Part shown: piece by piece, positions 1 through 7,180 of the stretch
How the letters are laid out: each line of letters begins with the position of its first letter
How positions within the stretch are numbered: position 1 is the first letter of the stretch
DNA from: CAYVBJ01 sp964415185
GTDB lineage: Bacteria > Bacteroidota > Rhodothermia > Balneolales > Balneolaceae
Reading direction: 5' to 3'
NCBI GenBank assembly: GCA_964415185.1
Contig: CAYPZI010000097.1
Coordinates: forward strand, 1 to 11,027
Length of the DNA stretch: 11,027 nt
Notes under the pieces: model-generated
Seen by the model: only the letters and a program-made list of their open reading frames with translations
Told to the model about the DNA's origin: nothing
Databases searched by the model: none
Made by a program: the position numbers and the translations under genes

Positions 1-113
1 ATATAGGTGCGGATCAGGTTTCTGACTTTATCTAATGCATCATAAGTAAAACGTTCATTTTGTCTTTCAGCATGATCGATTAAATGTCCGGTAAAGAGTA
101 ACACTGAACTCAT
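1..113 (-). CDS. Partial gene, N-terminal 37 residues, unknown function
   Basis: An open frame starts with ATG at 113 (minus strand) and stays open for 37 codons to the left edge. It begins MSSVLLFTGHLIDHAERQ and continues through ALDKVRNLIR. The start has a buried-strand pattern (VLLFTGH) followed by a polar, helix-like part, as expected for the first beta-alpha unit of a soluble alpha/beta protein. An LFTGH-x-ID start is one I loosely associate with N-termini of some large TPR or SLOG/TIR-like proteins; this is a weak recollection, not an assignment. The gene lies 191 bases downstream of the DUF4202 gene on the same strand, so it probably has its own promoter. No clear Shine-Dalgarno site precedes it. 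Function is unknown because only the start is visible. Confidence 0.5.
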   Translation of the reverse strand, partial: MSSVLLFTGHLIDHAERQNERFTYDALDKVRNLIRTY

Positions 114-304
114 GAAGCAGGTTTTAAATAAAGTATTGAATTTACTTAATGTATAAATATATTTTGTTATGAGTAAATTAAAGCTGGTATTAACCTTCCA
201 TTTATGAGTTTATGGACACAGATTAATTTTTAAACATGAATGAAAATGTTTTACCATAGCTATTCGTGAAATCACAACTCTTATTGAAGTTGACATAGAG
301 GTGG

Positions 305-883
305 TTAGTACAATGCCTTTTTTATCAACATTTCAGCATGTTCAGAAAGAGATAATTTTAAAGCCCTATCCCTTCCGTCCGCCGACATTTTCCGGAGTGT
401 TTTTTTTAAAATCCTGATGAGTTTTTCATCTTCATGTTTTTGGGCAAAATCCTCAAAATACCATCTCAAAAAAACCAGGCAGATCACATCTTCCAGGATT
501 TGTACTTCGTGATCCGTTTTAATGCCTTTTTTCATTATCAGTTTTTGAATACGCTTTATTGTTTCATCATCATAACCCGTTTCTTCCAAAATCTCTCCTG
601 CACGCCGGGCGTGGTAGTCTTTAAGATCATTGCGCCATTTTAAATAAACCTTGCGGCCGGAAGGGTAATCGCTTCGAGGTATCACCCAGCGTTCAATATG
701 CTGGCACCGGGCGGCAAGCTGCAGCTCTTCGGAAGCGTCCGGATAATATTTGTTCAGGGTTTCGGTCATGCGTTGGGCATAAAGCAACTCTTTGGGATCC
801 CCGGTGCCATTCACCACCTCTTTGTTAGGATCCTTGCTATTTGCTTCATCAAACGCTTCTATGGCTTTTTGAAATTTGTTCAT
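305..883 (-). CDS. DUF4202 family protein, possibly HD-like
   Basis: A 192-residue soluble protein with no signal peptide or membrane segment. I recognise it as DUF4202 from its length and conserved blocks: an N-terminal helix (FQKAIEAFDEAN), then YAQRMTE, AARCQHIERW (60-66 region), a KWRNDLKDYHARRA block (82-95), an RIQKLI helix and LEDVICLVFLRWYFE (130-144). Helical content with His62, His91 and Glu131-Asp132 in spaced motifs resembles an HD-type metal site; that is inference, since the family has no assigned function that I know of. The ATG at 883 is preceded by an AT-rich stretch without a Shine-Dalgarno site, as is common in this group. It stands alone, separated from the propeller gene upstream by a repeat-containing spacer. 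The family call is fairly secure; biochemical activity is unknown. Confidence 0.85.
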   Translation of the reverse strand: MNKFQKAIEAFDEANSKDPNKEVVNGTGDPKELLYAQRMTETLNKYYPDASEELQLAARCQHIERWVIPRSDYPSGRKVYLKWRNDLKDYHARRAGEILEETGYDDETIKRIQKLIMKKGIKTDHEVQILEDVICLVFLRWYFEDFAQKHEDEKLIRILKKTLRKMSADGRDRALKLSLSEHAEMLIKKALY

Positions 884-949
884 AAAGTTTTTGTTGTTTA
901 TTGAAGTGTTGGCTCAAAATAATTTAATCAAAAATAGAGCTGATTTATT

Positions 950-988
950 TTGCCACGAAGACTCGAGGCCACGAAGTTACACGAAGGT
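950..988. repeat. Dispersed intergenic repeat, GCCACGAAG type, copy 1
   Basis: This spacer segment carries TGCCACGAAG, then GGCCACGAAG, then TTACACGAAGG: three tandem-like CACGAAG units. The same arrangement (TTTGCCACGAAG ... TTCACGAAGGG) recurs at 6617-6655, more than 5.6 kb away. Both copies lie in non-coding DNA. Such units are familiar from intergenic DNA of Bacteroidota and Chlorobiota-type genomes; function is unknown. Confidence 0.7.
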
Positions 989-1021
989 TTTTTTGTAATT
1001 GCATTTTTCATAAAAAAACCT
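985..1021 (-). terminator. A/T-tract inverted repeat after the propeller gene
   Basis: AGGTTTTTTT (985-994) and AAAAAAACCT (1012-1021) form perfect 10-base arms around a 17-base loop, starting 4 bases past the stop codon of the gene at 1026-2027. The position suits a transcription terminator for that gene, and the pair of A/T tracts would be symmetric for both strands. The stem holds only two G-C pairs, so it would be weak. The left arm also overlaps the end of the CACGAAGG repeat. Confidence 0.35.
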
Positions 1022-1025
1022 AAAA

Positions 1026-2027
1026 TCAATCCAATTTCCTGAACACTTCCACGGCATGATCATCAAGAATGTATACATTATCAAGCTGTTCAATATTCAT
1101 AACCGGTACTTCGCCGATTTTTTTGTGAGTTGATAAGTCTACCATCAAAACACGGTTCAGATGATAACCACCGGTGGCTATTACTTTCATGTACCGTTTT
1201 CTTGTTGCCGATAAGCCGATGTAGGCAATGTCCTGCTTCTCATCGAAATCAAGTCCTCGTCCAAAGCCGCCATTTTGAATGGTATCCACAAGCTGCCAGT
1301 TTTTGTCGTAGATTTTCGTGGTAAAATCGCCGCTGTCCTGGATCCAGTAACAGCCTGCGATTTTGCGAACGGTATGCGGGCTCTGTAATTTAAGCGGGAT
1401 GATATCCTCCGTATCAAGATTGATCACGCCGCCGTCACCCTGGCTTTTTACAAGCATTTCAAACAAAATCCTGTAGTATTGCCAGCCGCTGATATGGTGA
1501 ATCAGTACACAGAGGTTACCATTGTAGTCCCGGAAAACCTGGTTACAGTGAAATCTGTCTTTTACTTTTTCTGCATCAGTATTGCCGGTTTCATCTGCTT
1601 TTCTGAACTTATCCAACGAAATTCTGCGTATGATTTTTTCGTCTTCCGTATCAAATTCGATAATTTCATCATATTCCGTATTGGATATCCAGAGATGGCC
1701 ATCAATGAAATGAATGTCGTGAATGTCATTGATTCGCGGGATATCCAGGGTTTTCCATTCTCCCGTACCGGGATACAGTTTTCTGAGCTCGTCATTTACG
1801 GATACGATCAGGTACCTGAACTCCTGATCCGGCCAAGCCATGGAACTGACTCCCGCCTTGCCCCAGCGGTTAAAAAAACCGACAGGCTCACATCGTCCGT
1901 CTTTATAGAGTATTTGTACAGGCCTGATATCATCCCGGGTAAGTTTCCGGTCTTTCGGGTTATGATTTTGGGAACCCAGAATTAACAAATTGTGCTTCAA
2001 CCCGGTAGATGCTCCCGATTTATTCAT
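1026..2027 (-). CDS. Cytoplasmic beta-propeller protein, DUF4915/TIGR03032-like
   Basis: A 333-residue protein built from repeating beta-strand blocks, each pairing a tryptophan/tyrosine strand with an aspartate turn: INDIHDIHFIDGHLWISNTE (100-118), FHCNQVFRDYNGNLCVLIHH (159-178), SPHTVRKIAGCYWIQDSGDF (216-235), GRGLDFDEKQDIAYIGLS (257-274) and a last blade near 310-328. SPH...WIQDSG followed by GFGRGLDF matches my memory of the DUF4915/TIGR03032 propeller group (PH...W..NSG, then RGL.F). No signal peptide or membrane segment is present, so it is probably cytoplasmic. Histidines 103, 106, 160, 177, 178 and 218 recur at equivalent strand ends and could line the propeller channel; this is inference. 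The ATG at 2027 has no Shine-Dalgarno site. It is transcribed divergently from the PorZ-like gene. Substrate and role are unknown. Confidence 0.65.
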   Translation of the reverse strand: MNKSGASTGLKHNLLILGSQNHNPKDRKLTRDDIRPVQILYKDGRCEPVGFFNRWGKAGVSSMAWPDQEFRYLIVSVNDELRKLYPGTGEWKTLDIPRINDIHDIHFIDGHLWISNTEYDEIIEFDTEDEKIIRRISLDKFRKADETGNTDAEKVKDRFHCNQVFRDYNGNLCVLIHHISGWQYYRILFEMLVKSQGDGGVINLDTEDIIPLKLQSPHTVRKIAGCYWIQDSGDFTTKIYDKNWQLVDTIQNGGFGRGLDFDEKQDIAYIGLSATRKRYMKVIATGGYHLNRVLMVDLSTHKKIGEVPVMNIEQLDNVYILDDHAVEVFRKLD

Positions 2028-2032
2028 AATTT

Positions 2033-2047
2033 AAAGATAATATCTTT
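2033..2047. promoter_or_regulatory. Operator-like palindrome between divergent genes
   Basis: AAAGATAATATCTTT is a perfect 7+1+7 palindrome, 5 bases upstream of the minus-strand start at 2027 and 29 to 65 bases upstream of the plausible plus-strand starts at 2076 and 2112. Its position in the shared divergent spacer suits a regulator binding site, or a small hairpin in the leader of the propeller gene. AT-rich DNA can give such a palindrome by chance. Confidence 0.3.
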
Positions 2048-2111
2048 TAAAAATCACAGGTGGTATTTTTTTGAGATGCGGCTTATCATTCAAAAGCCTA
2101 TTTTCAAGCCG

Positions 2112-4460
2112 ATGTATAGCAAATATAAACCATTTATTTTCCTGTTGTTTGCAATTCTGACTGTAAATGAGTCAATCCGGGCACAAGCTCCGGGCTCATG
2201 GATTGCCAACACATCATTTAATAACATCAACTCGCTTGCTGAAGCAGATGATGGCTCGGTTTGGGCCGCCACAACCGGCGGGTTGATGGAGTTTAAAGAT
2301 GGCGAAATCACAAGCACCCTGACAACCGTTGACGGCATGCATCGCCTGGATCCCGGGGCCGTCATACTTGATCCCGCAGGTTTCAGGCTTTTCCTGGGTT
2401 ATGCGGATGGTATGATCGATATTTTGAACCTTGAAAACGGGTCTGTGAGGAGGCTTGAAGATATATTCAGGGCGGGCAATTTTTCAGCAAGGGCCATCAA
2501 TCAATTCCGGATCCGCGACAACCGCTTGTTTGTGGCCACCGACTTCGGCATTGTGGTTTATAACCTGGAAACATTGCTGGTACTCGATACATTTTCAAAA
2601 CTGGGAAGTTTTAACAGGGCCATCAACATCAATGCCATTACTTTTGTGAATAACAACCTTTGGGCAGCCACCCAGCAGGGTGTGGCCACGGGGCCGCTGA
2701 ATGCCAACCTTGCCATCGACAGCAACTGGAGTAATTTTGATGAGAATAACGGCTTTGTCAGTATTCCTGTCCGCGCAATTGAAAGCCTGAACGGCCGGAT
2801 ATTTGCGTCCGTTTCGGACAGGAATTTCGAATTCAACGGCTTTGAGTGGACCGAGAGCACCCTCTTTACGGGGAACCCCGTTCTTTCCTATTCTATAAAT
2901 GATGAAAACGGCCTGTTGACAGGAGTTCAGGATCAAAGCGTCACGGTGGTTGACAGTGACTTTAACCGGAACTTCATTTCAGTCCCTTCCCGGCGGCTGG
3001 TGGCAGCTATCAGCCTTGGCAGTGCATCATCACCCCGGATCATTGCGGGATCGGAAATTGACGGGCTGGCTGTTTTCAATTCCGGTGACAATAACTTTGA
3101 ATTTTTTACACCGCCCGGCCCGAGTGTGAACCTGCTCGATGGCCTGCAGTTCGACGGTAATACACTCATCAGCGGCACTTCAAGATTTTCCGACAGAAAC
3201 AGGGTGATTGACAATACCAAAGGGTATTTCATCCGGAGAGACGGAGAATGGAATACATTTAGTAACAATACCAACAACATACTTTCACAGAACGGGTTCG
3301 ATCTCGTTTTTACAACTGCCGTTACCGATTCCTTTTATTATTTCGGAAGCTGGGGCCAGGGTATTGTACGCCACGGTAAAGAAACCGATGAAATCAGGAT
3401 TTTCGATAACAGCAATTCCACACTTGAAGGCTGGGTACTGGATGACCCCGGTTTTCCCGTAATTTCCGGGCTGGATACGGATTCAGAAGGACGCGTGTGG
3501 GCCGTAAGCCGGTTCGGTTCAACTCCTTTGTACAACCAGATGCCCGGGGAAGATGACTGGAACAACTTTTCTCCCCTGAACAATATTCCGAATTCGGATT
3601 TGTATGTCGGACTGTTTGTCGATTCGAGAAACTGGAAGTGGGTTACCCTTCAAAACAACCGGAGAATAGGTAGGGGGCTTGCGGTTATCGAAACCGGCGA
3701 TCCGGCTGATCCATCGGAACAAAGAGGGATTCAGTTAACTTCAGATTTTAATAATGGCAATCTGCCGGATGAACAGGTTACGGCTATTATTGAAGACCTG
3801 AACGGTGAGATCTGGATCGGAACCGAGCGAGGCATTGCCAAATTCATCGTTCCCGAATTTATCCTGGATGGAGGCCCTAACGACATCCGTGCACAATGGC
3901 TGATCAATGCGGATACCAGTGCTGCTTCACCTTTCCTGCTGCGGGATATCCAGGTTACGGCAATGGCGGTAAACGGGGCAAATCAAAAATGGATCGGGAC
4001 TTCAAACGAAGGCATCTTCTTATTAAATGAAGAAGGGAATACCATTTTGAATCAATTTACAACAACTAACAGCCCGTTATTATCCAATTCCATTCAATCA
4101 CTGGCAGTTAATCCTGATACCGGAGAGCTTTTTATTTCCACGGATGTAGGCCTGATTGTATTTCGGGATATTGCCAAACCGGCCGTGGTGTCGATGGATA
4201 AACTCAAGGTTTTTCCAAATCCTTTTGTCTACGACCGGCATGACAGGATATTCATTGAAGGGTTATCGCAGGAGACCCGTGTAAGAATTTTGGGGGCAAA
4301 TGGTGAGCTGATTCAGACCATCGAAGCCAATGGAGGGCGGACCGAATGGAACGGCCGGGATTTCAGGGGGAATCGGGTGGGTTCCGGCGTTTATATTGTG
4401 CTCGCGATTGATGAAGAAAACCGTGAGAGGGGTTCCGGGAAAGTCGTAATTATCCGGTAG
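2112..4460 (+). CDS. porZ: PorZ-like T9SS double beta-propeller protein with C-terminal sorting-type domain
   Basis: A 782-residue exported protein. The frame is open from 1992, but that start would overlap the divergent gene's 5' end; ATG 2112 gives a good signal peptide (MYSKYKPF, hydrophobic FLLFAILTV, cleavage near SIRA/QAPG), while ATG 2076 would add 12 residues. Blades of the two-component-regulator propeller type follow: SVWAATTGGLMEF (49-61), LWAATQQGVA (183-192), IWIGTERGIAKF (567-578), KWIGTSNEGIFLL (626-638) and LFISTDVGLIVF (673-684). The end (about 697-782) is a T9SS/FlgD-like Ig domain with FPNPF (701-705), EWNGRD, VGSGVYIV and a basic KVVIIR tail. P. gingivalis PorZ, an A-LPS-binding component of the PorU/PorV/PorQ attachment complex, has 776 residues and the same order of parts. 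The next gene follows after 2 bases, implying an operon with glycan synthesis. An alternative is a generic secreted propeller cargo with a sorting domain. Confidence 0.75.
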   Translation: MYSKYKPFIFLLFAILTVNESIRAQAPGSWIANTSFNNINSLAEADDGSVWAATTGGLMEFKDGEITSTLTTVDGMHRLDPGAVILDPAGFRLFLGYADGMIDILNLENGSVRRLEDIFRAGNFSARAINQFRIRDNRLFVATDFGIVVYNLETLLVLDTFSKLGSFNRAININAITFVNNNLWAATQQGVATGPLNANLAIDSNWSNFDENNGFVSIPVRAIESLNGRIFASVSDRNFEFNGFEWTESTLFTGNPVLSYSINDENGLLTGVQDQSVTVVDSDFNRNFISVPSRRLVAAISLGSASSPRIIAGSEIDGLAVFNSGDNNFEFFTPPGPSVNLLDGLQFDGNTLISGTSRFSDRNRVIDNTKGYFIRRDGEWNTFSNNTNNILSQNGFDLVFTTAVTDSFYYFGSWGQGIVRHGKETDEIRIFDNSNSTLEGWVLDDPGFPVISGLDTDSEGRVWAVSRFGSTPLYNQMPGEDDWNNFSPLNNIPNSDLYVGLFVDSRNWKWVTLQNNRRIGRGLAVIETGDPADPSEQRGIQLTSDFNNGNLPDEQVTAIIEDLNGEIWIGTERGIAKFIVPEFILDGGPNDIRAQWLINADTSAASPFLLRDIQVTAMAVNGANQKWIGTSNEGIFLLNEEGNTILNQFTTTNSPLLSNSIQSLAVNPDTGELFISTDVGLIVFRDIAKPAVVSMDKLKVFPNPFVYDRHDRIFIEGLSQETRVRILGANGELIQTIEANGGRTEWNGRDFRGNRVGSGVYIVLAIDEENRERGSGKVVIIR

Positions 4461-4462
4461 AT

Positions 4463-6592
4463 ATGAATAAAAGTGAACAGCCTATTCTTTCTGTCATCAT
4501 AGTCAATTATAATGTAAAGGAGTTTTTGGCAAATTGTCTCCAATCGGTGAAAGTGGCCTCAAAAGGCCTGGATACCGAATGCATAGTGGTTGACAATGCA
4601 TCGACGGATGGGTCTGAAACGTTTTTGAAATCAAGGTTTCCGGGTGTCAGGTATATTTTCAATGAAGAGAATCTCGGTTTCGGCAAAGCCAATAACCAGG
4701 CGATTCGCGAAGCCAAGGGGAAATATATGCTTTTGCTTAATCCCGATACTATTTTGAGTGAGGATACCCTCAGGATTTTAATCCGCCACATGGAAAACAA
4801 CCCGAAATGTGGTGCATGTGGGTGCAAAATTGTAAATCCGGACGGTTCGTATGCCCCGGAATCACGCAGAACGGTTCCGACAATTTCAACTGCGCTTTTC
4901 AAGGCTATGGGACTCAATACGCTGTTTCCGGAGAGCCGTTTATTTGGCAGGTACTATGAAAGCTGGAAGGATGAGAATGAGCCGGGAGAAATTGAAGTTC
5001 TATCAGGTTCCTTTATGTTTTTTCGAGGCAGTGCCATTAAAGAAGCCGGGGGATTCGATGAACGGTTTTTTATGTATGCGGAAGATATCGATCTCTGTTA
5101 CAGGGTCAGGAAAAATGACTGGCGAATCGATTATGTGCCTGAAACTTCTATTATCCACTACAAGGGAGAGAGTTCGAAGCAGAATAATATGCAGTATGTG
5201 CGTCATTTTAACCGTTCTCTCTACCTTTTCTTTGAAAAACATTATTCATCCAGGTATTCTTCTTTTTTCAGACTCCTGGTTTTTATGGCAATTTTTTTCA
5301 GGTCAATGATCTCTATGGTTGCTGTCTTTACAAAAAAACACCGTTTTGTGATTTACGATCTTCTTTTACTGAACCTGGCGCTGCTCATCAGCTATGCGGC
5401 GAGGTTTAATTTTGATCCGGTTGAAATTTCAAACCGTGTGCGCTTTGAGTTCCTTTCGTTAAATTTGATTTTGAGTGTACTCTATCTTGTGTACGGACAG
5501 ATATTCGGCATTATCAACAAGCACAGATATTCCGTAATCGGAAGCCTGAAAGCGGTAGTGATGAGTTTTGCAACTCTTGCCCTCATTGCCTTTTTTGCAC
5601 GCGGACTGGCTTTTTCGCGGATTATTTTTGCTGTGAGCGGGTTTTTGGGATTTTTATCGGTTGCTTTTCTGAGAATACTGAGGCTGAATATTTCCAGGGA
5701 TTCGGTTTCGGCCAGGGGACGTTTTAATACACCGGGAATTTTGATTGCAGGCGTAAATGAAAAGACTCCGGACCTGGTAAAAAAAATTCTGAGTGATGCC
5801 GGAAAACAAAAGAAGATACTTGGCATTATTCACCAGGAAAAATGGAACGGCAAAACCGAAATTGAAGGTGTGGCAGTGATTGGGTCAGTCAAACAGTTAC
5901 CGGAACTGATTAAGGCCACTGAAGCCGACCAGGTTTATTACCTGACCGATGCACTCTCATTTGGTGAAATTATGAGATCGCTTGAAAAAATTAAACATCT
6001 TGAAGCTGAATCGAAGATTGTCTCCTCGGATGTGAATTTTCTTCTCGGAAAAGCCAATGTTGAGTACCTCGATGATATAGCAGTAGTGGAAGCCGATATG
6101 TCGTTTTTGAATCCTGTTCAGCGTATTTTGAAAAGGGCTTTTGATATCGTGCTCAGTTTGTCCGGGGTTTTGCTGCTGACGCCTTTCGTTATTTTCGGAT
6201 GGATCTTCAACAGGAATAAATCCGGTTCGATACCATGCTACGACGGCAAAAAAATGACTTCGATGACTCTTCTGAAACCGGTTCAACGCTATAAATGGAT
6301 AAACCGGTGGCTATGTTTATTGCAAGTGCTTTCCGGCAAAATCAGTTTTACGGGTTCGGATATAAACAAGGTTGAGAGTAACGGCCAAAGTTACAAATTC
6401 AAAAGCGGGCTTACAGGGTATTGGCAACTGAATAAAAACGGAAATCAACGGGCTGATAACCGACAGAGGTTCGATCTGTATTACCTGCAGAATTATTCGG
6501 TTTGGTTTGATGTGGATATTCTGATTAAATCCTTTTTGAAAGGCTCGGTTCTGGATCAATTCCCGGGATCAAAAAAAACTGATTCAATTTGA
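4463..6592 (+). CDS. Fusion: WbbL-like GT2 glycosyltransferase plus degenerate phosphoglycosyl transferase half
   Basis: A 709-residue membrane protein. Residues 8-260 form a GT2 domain: VIIVNYN (11-17), VVDNASTDG (42-50), NEENLGFGKANNQ (67-79), the LLLNPDT donor-binding motif (90-96), AEDIDLCYR with the likely base Glu207/Asp208 (206-214) and IIHYKGES (230-237). This is typical of WbbL-type rhamnosyl or related transferases acting on lipid-linked glycans. About five membrane helices follow (268-290, 296-316, 327-350, 359-380, 384-406), then a Rossmann-like domain (ILIAGVNE, 426-433), the layout of large WbaP/EpsL enzymes. The last part keeps KRAFDI plus a hydrophobic helix (557-583), LSGKISFTGSD (623-633), SGLTGYWQLN (648-657) and DLYYLQNYSV (671-680). 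The catalytic LDELPQ is replaced (INRWLC by ungapped alignment to the downstream paralogue), and the KFRTM region and about 32 residues are missing. The second half is therefore probably not a working phosphotransferase. Translation probably follows from the PorZ-like gene, 2 bases upstream. Confidence 0.85.
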   Translation: MNKSEQPILSVIIVNYNVKEFLANCLQSVKVASKGLDTECIVVDNASTDGSETFLKSRFPGVRYIFNEENLGFGKANNQAIREAKGKYMLLLNPDTILSEDTLRILIRHMENNPKCGACGCKIVNPDGSYAPESRRTVPTISTALFKAMGLNTLFPESRLFGRYYESWKDENEPGEIEVLSGSFMFFRGSAIKEAGGFDERFFMYAEDIDLCYRVRKNDWRIDYVPETSIIHYKGESSKQNNMQYVRHFNRSLYLFFEKHYSSRYSSFFRLLVFMAIFFRSMISMVAVFTKKHRFVIYDLLLLNLALLISYAARFNFDPVEISNRVRFEFLSLNLILSVLYLVYGQIFGIINKHRYSVIGSLKAVVMSFATLALIAFFARGLAFSRIIFAVSGFLGFLSVAFLRILRLNISRDSVSARGRFNTPGILIAGVNEKTPDLVKKILSDAGKQKKILGIIHQEKWNGKTEIEGVAVIGSVKQLPELIKATEADQVYYLTDALSFGEIMRSLEKIKHLEAESKIVSSDVNFLLGKANVEYLDDIAVVEADMSFLNPVQRILKRAFDIVLSLSGVLLLTPFVIFGWIFNRNKSGSIPCYDGKKMTSMTLLKPVQRYKWINRWLCLLQVLSGKISFTGSDINKVESNGQSYKFKSGLTGYWQLNKNGNQRADNRQRFDLYYLQNYSVWFDVDILIKSFLKGSVLDQFPGSKKTDSI

Positions 6593-6616
6593 TTATTTAA
6601 TTCGTGCCCTTTGTAT

Positions 6617-6655
6617 TTGCCACGAAGCCGCGAAAGCCCGAAAGTTCACGAAGGG
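6617..6655. repeat. Dispersed intergenic repeat, GCCACGAAG type, copy 2
   Basis: TTGCCACGAAG, CGCGAAAG, CCCGAAAG and TTCACGAAGGG follow each other here, matching the order and spacing of the copy at 950-988 with scattered differences in the middle units. It lies 24 bases past the stop of the fusion gene. Confidence 0.65.
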
Positions 6656-6684
6656 TGGTTGCCATTATTCTGATGAGATCCTTC

Positions 6685-6725
6685 ATCTGCGCAATTCAGC
6701 ACATAACTCCGCGTAAATCAGCGAG
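6685..6725. repeat. Diverged intergenic repeat of the CTGCGCAAT/CCGCGTAAATCAG kind
   Basis: ATCTGCGCAATTC and CTCCGCGTAAATCAGCGAG resemble the two units at 7063-7104 and 7181-7222 (ATCTGTGCAATCC, AAATCAGTCGAATCCGCG) in composition and phrase order, but are too diverged for a confident base-by-base alignment by eye. Confidence 0.4.
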
Positions 6726-6970
6726 AACGAAAACGGCGGTGCTGGGTTCTGGCTGAGTTGCGGGGATGAGCCGCCCATTATTAAAGTGACGCCTGTCATC
6801 AGTCAGGAGACGGACGCGGTCCCGACTAAGGGAGTTCCGACAGCCTGTAACCATCAATTGGGTCACGATTCATTCCTGTTGGGAAGGGATCCCCCCTTAT
6901 GGCTGGTACTCATAAAAATTTGTGCTAACTTGTCCGACTCCCGGCGTAACCCGTGATTCCAGGTTTATTG

Positions 6971-7003
6971 TTTCACGCGAAGCGCAAAGCCCCGTGAAGG
7001 CCG
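6971..7003. repeat. Intergenic repeat unit of the CACGCGAAG/GCAAAG kind
   Basis: TTTCACGCGAAGCGCAAAG followed by CCCCGTGAAGG resembles the CACGAAG phrases elsewhere in the window, but with a CGCAAAG variant. It is non-coding and lies inside the repeat mosaic. Seen once in this form, so its repeat status depends on similarity to the other units. Confidence 0.35.
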
Positions 7004-7062
7004 CGGGTTTTGATCCATTTCCGGCTACCTACTACGTACTATATAATCCCTACTTTTTTTAC

Positions 7063-7104
7063 AAATCTGTGCAATCCGATAAATCAGTCGAATCCGCGAT
7101 TCAA
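7063..7104. repeat. 42-base direct repeat, copy A
   Basis: Starting AAATCTGTGCAATCCG and ending AATCCGCGATTCAA, this 42-base unit matches 7181-7222 at 37 of 42 positions by my count, in the same orientation, 118 bases apart. A weaker likeness may continue for about 15 bases past the end (GTGGCAATATC against CTGCGACATCT). Confidence 0.8.
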
Positions 7105-7139
7105 AACGTGGCAATATCCCGGACGCGACGGGGTGCAAA

Positions 7140-7165
7140 CCCTCCGAAACTTCAGTGTAGGAGGG
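7140..7165. repeat. Short hairpin, CCCTCC/GGAGGG
   Basis: CCCTCC (7140-7145) and GGAGGG (7160-7165) are perfect 6-base arms around a 14-base loop, placed between the two 42-base repeats. No U-tract follows on either strand, so a rho-independent terminator is unlikely. It may be part of the repeated element. Confidence 0.45.
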
Positions 7166-7180
7166 GTCCTGCTTCAAAAA

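Noticed and set aside
1479..1985. 168-codon plus-strand frame opposite the propeller gene
   Set aside because: It is the antisense shadow of a well-supported propeller CDS; no motif of its own.
1992..2111. Upstream extension of the PorZ-like frame
   Set aside because: It would overlap the 5' end of the divergent gene and bury the signal peptide; starts at 2112 (or 2076) fit better.
6186..6330. Frameshift as cause of the missing catalytic block in the fusion gene
   Set aside because: The frame is continuous, both flanking motif sets are in the same frame, and no KFRTM or LDELPQ-like block was noticed in the other frames of this stretch; a true deletion/divergence is more likely.
7140..7165. 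Rho-independent terminator for tgt
   Set aside because: The hairpin has no U-tract following it on the minus strand; the poly-A run lies on the wrong side.
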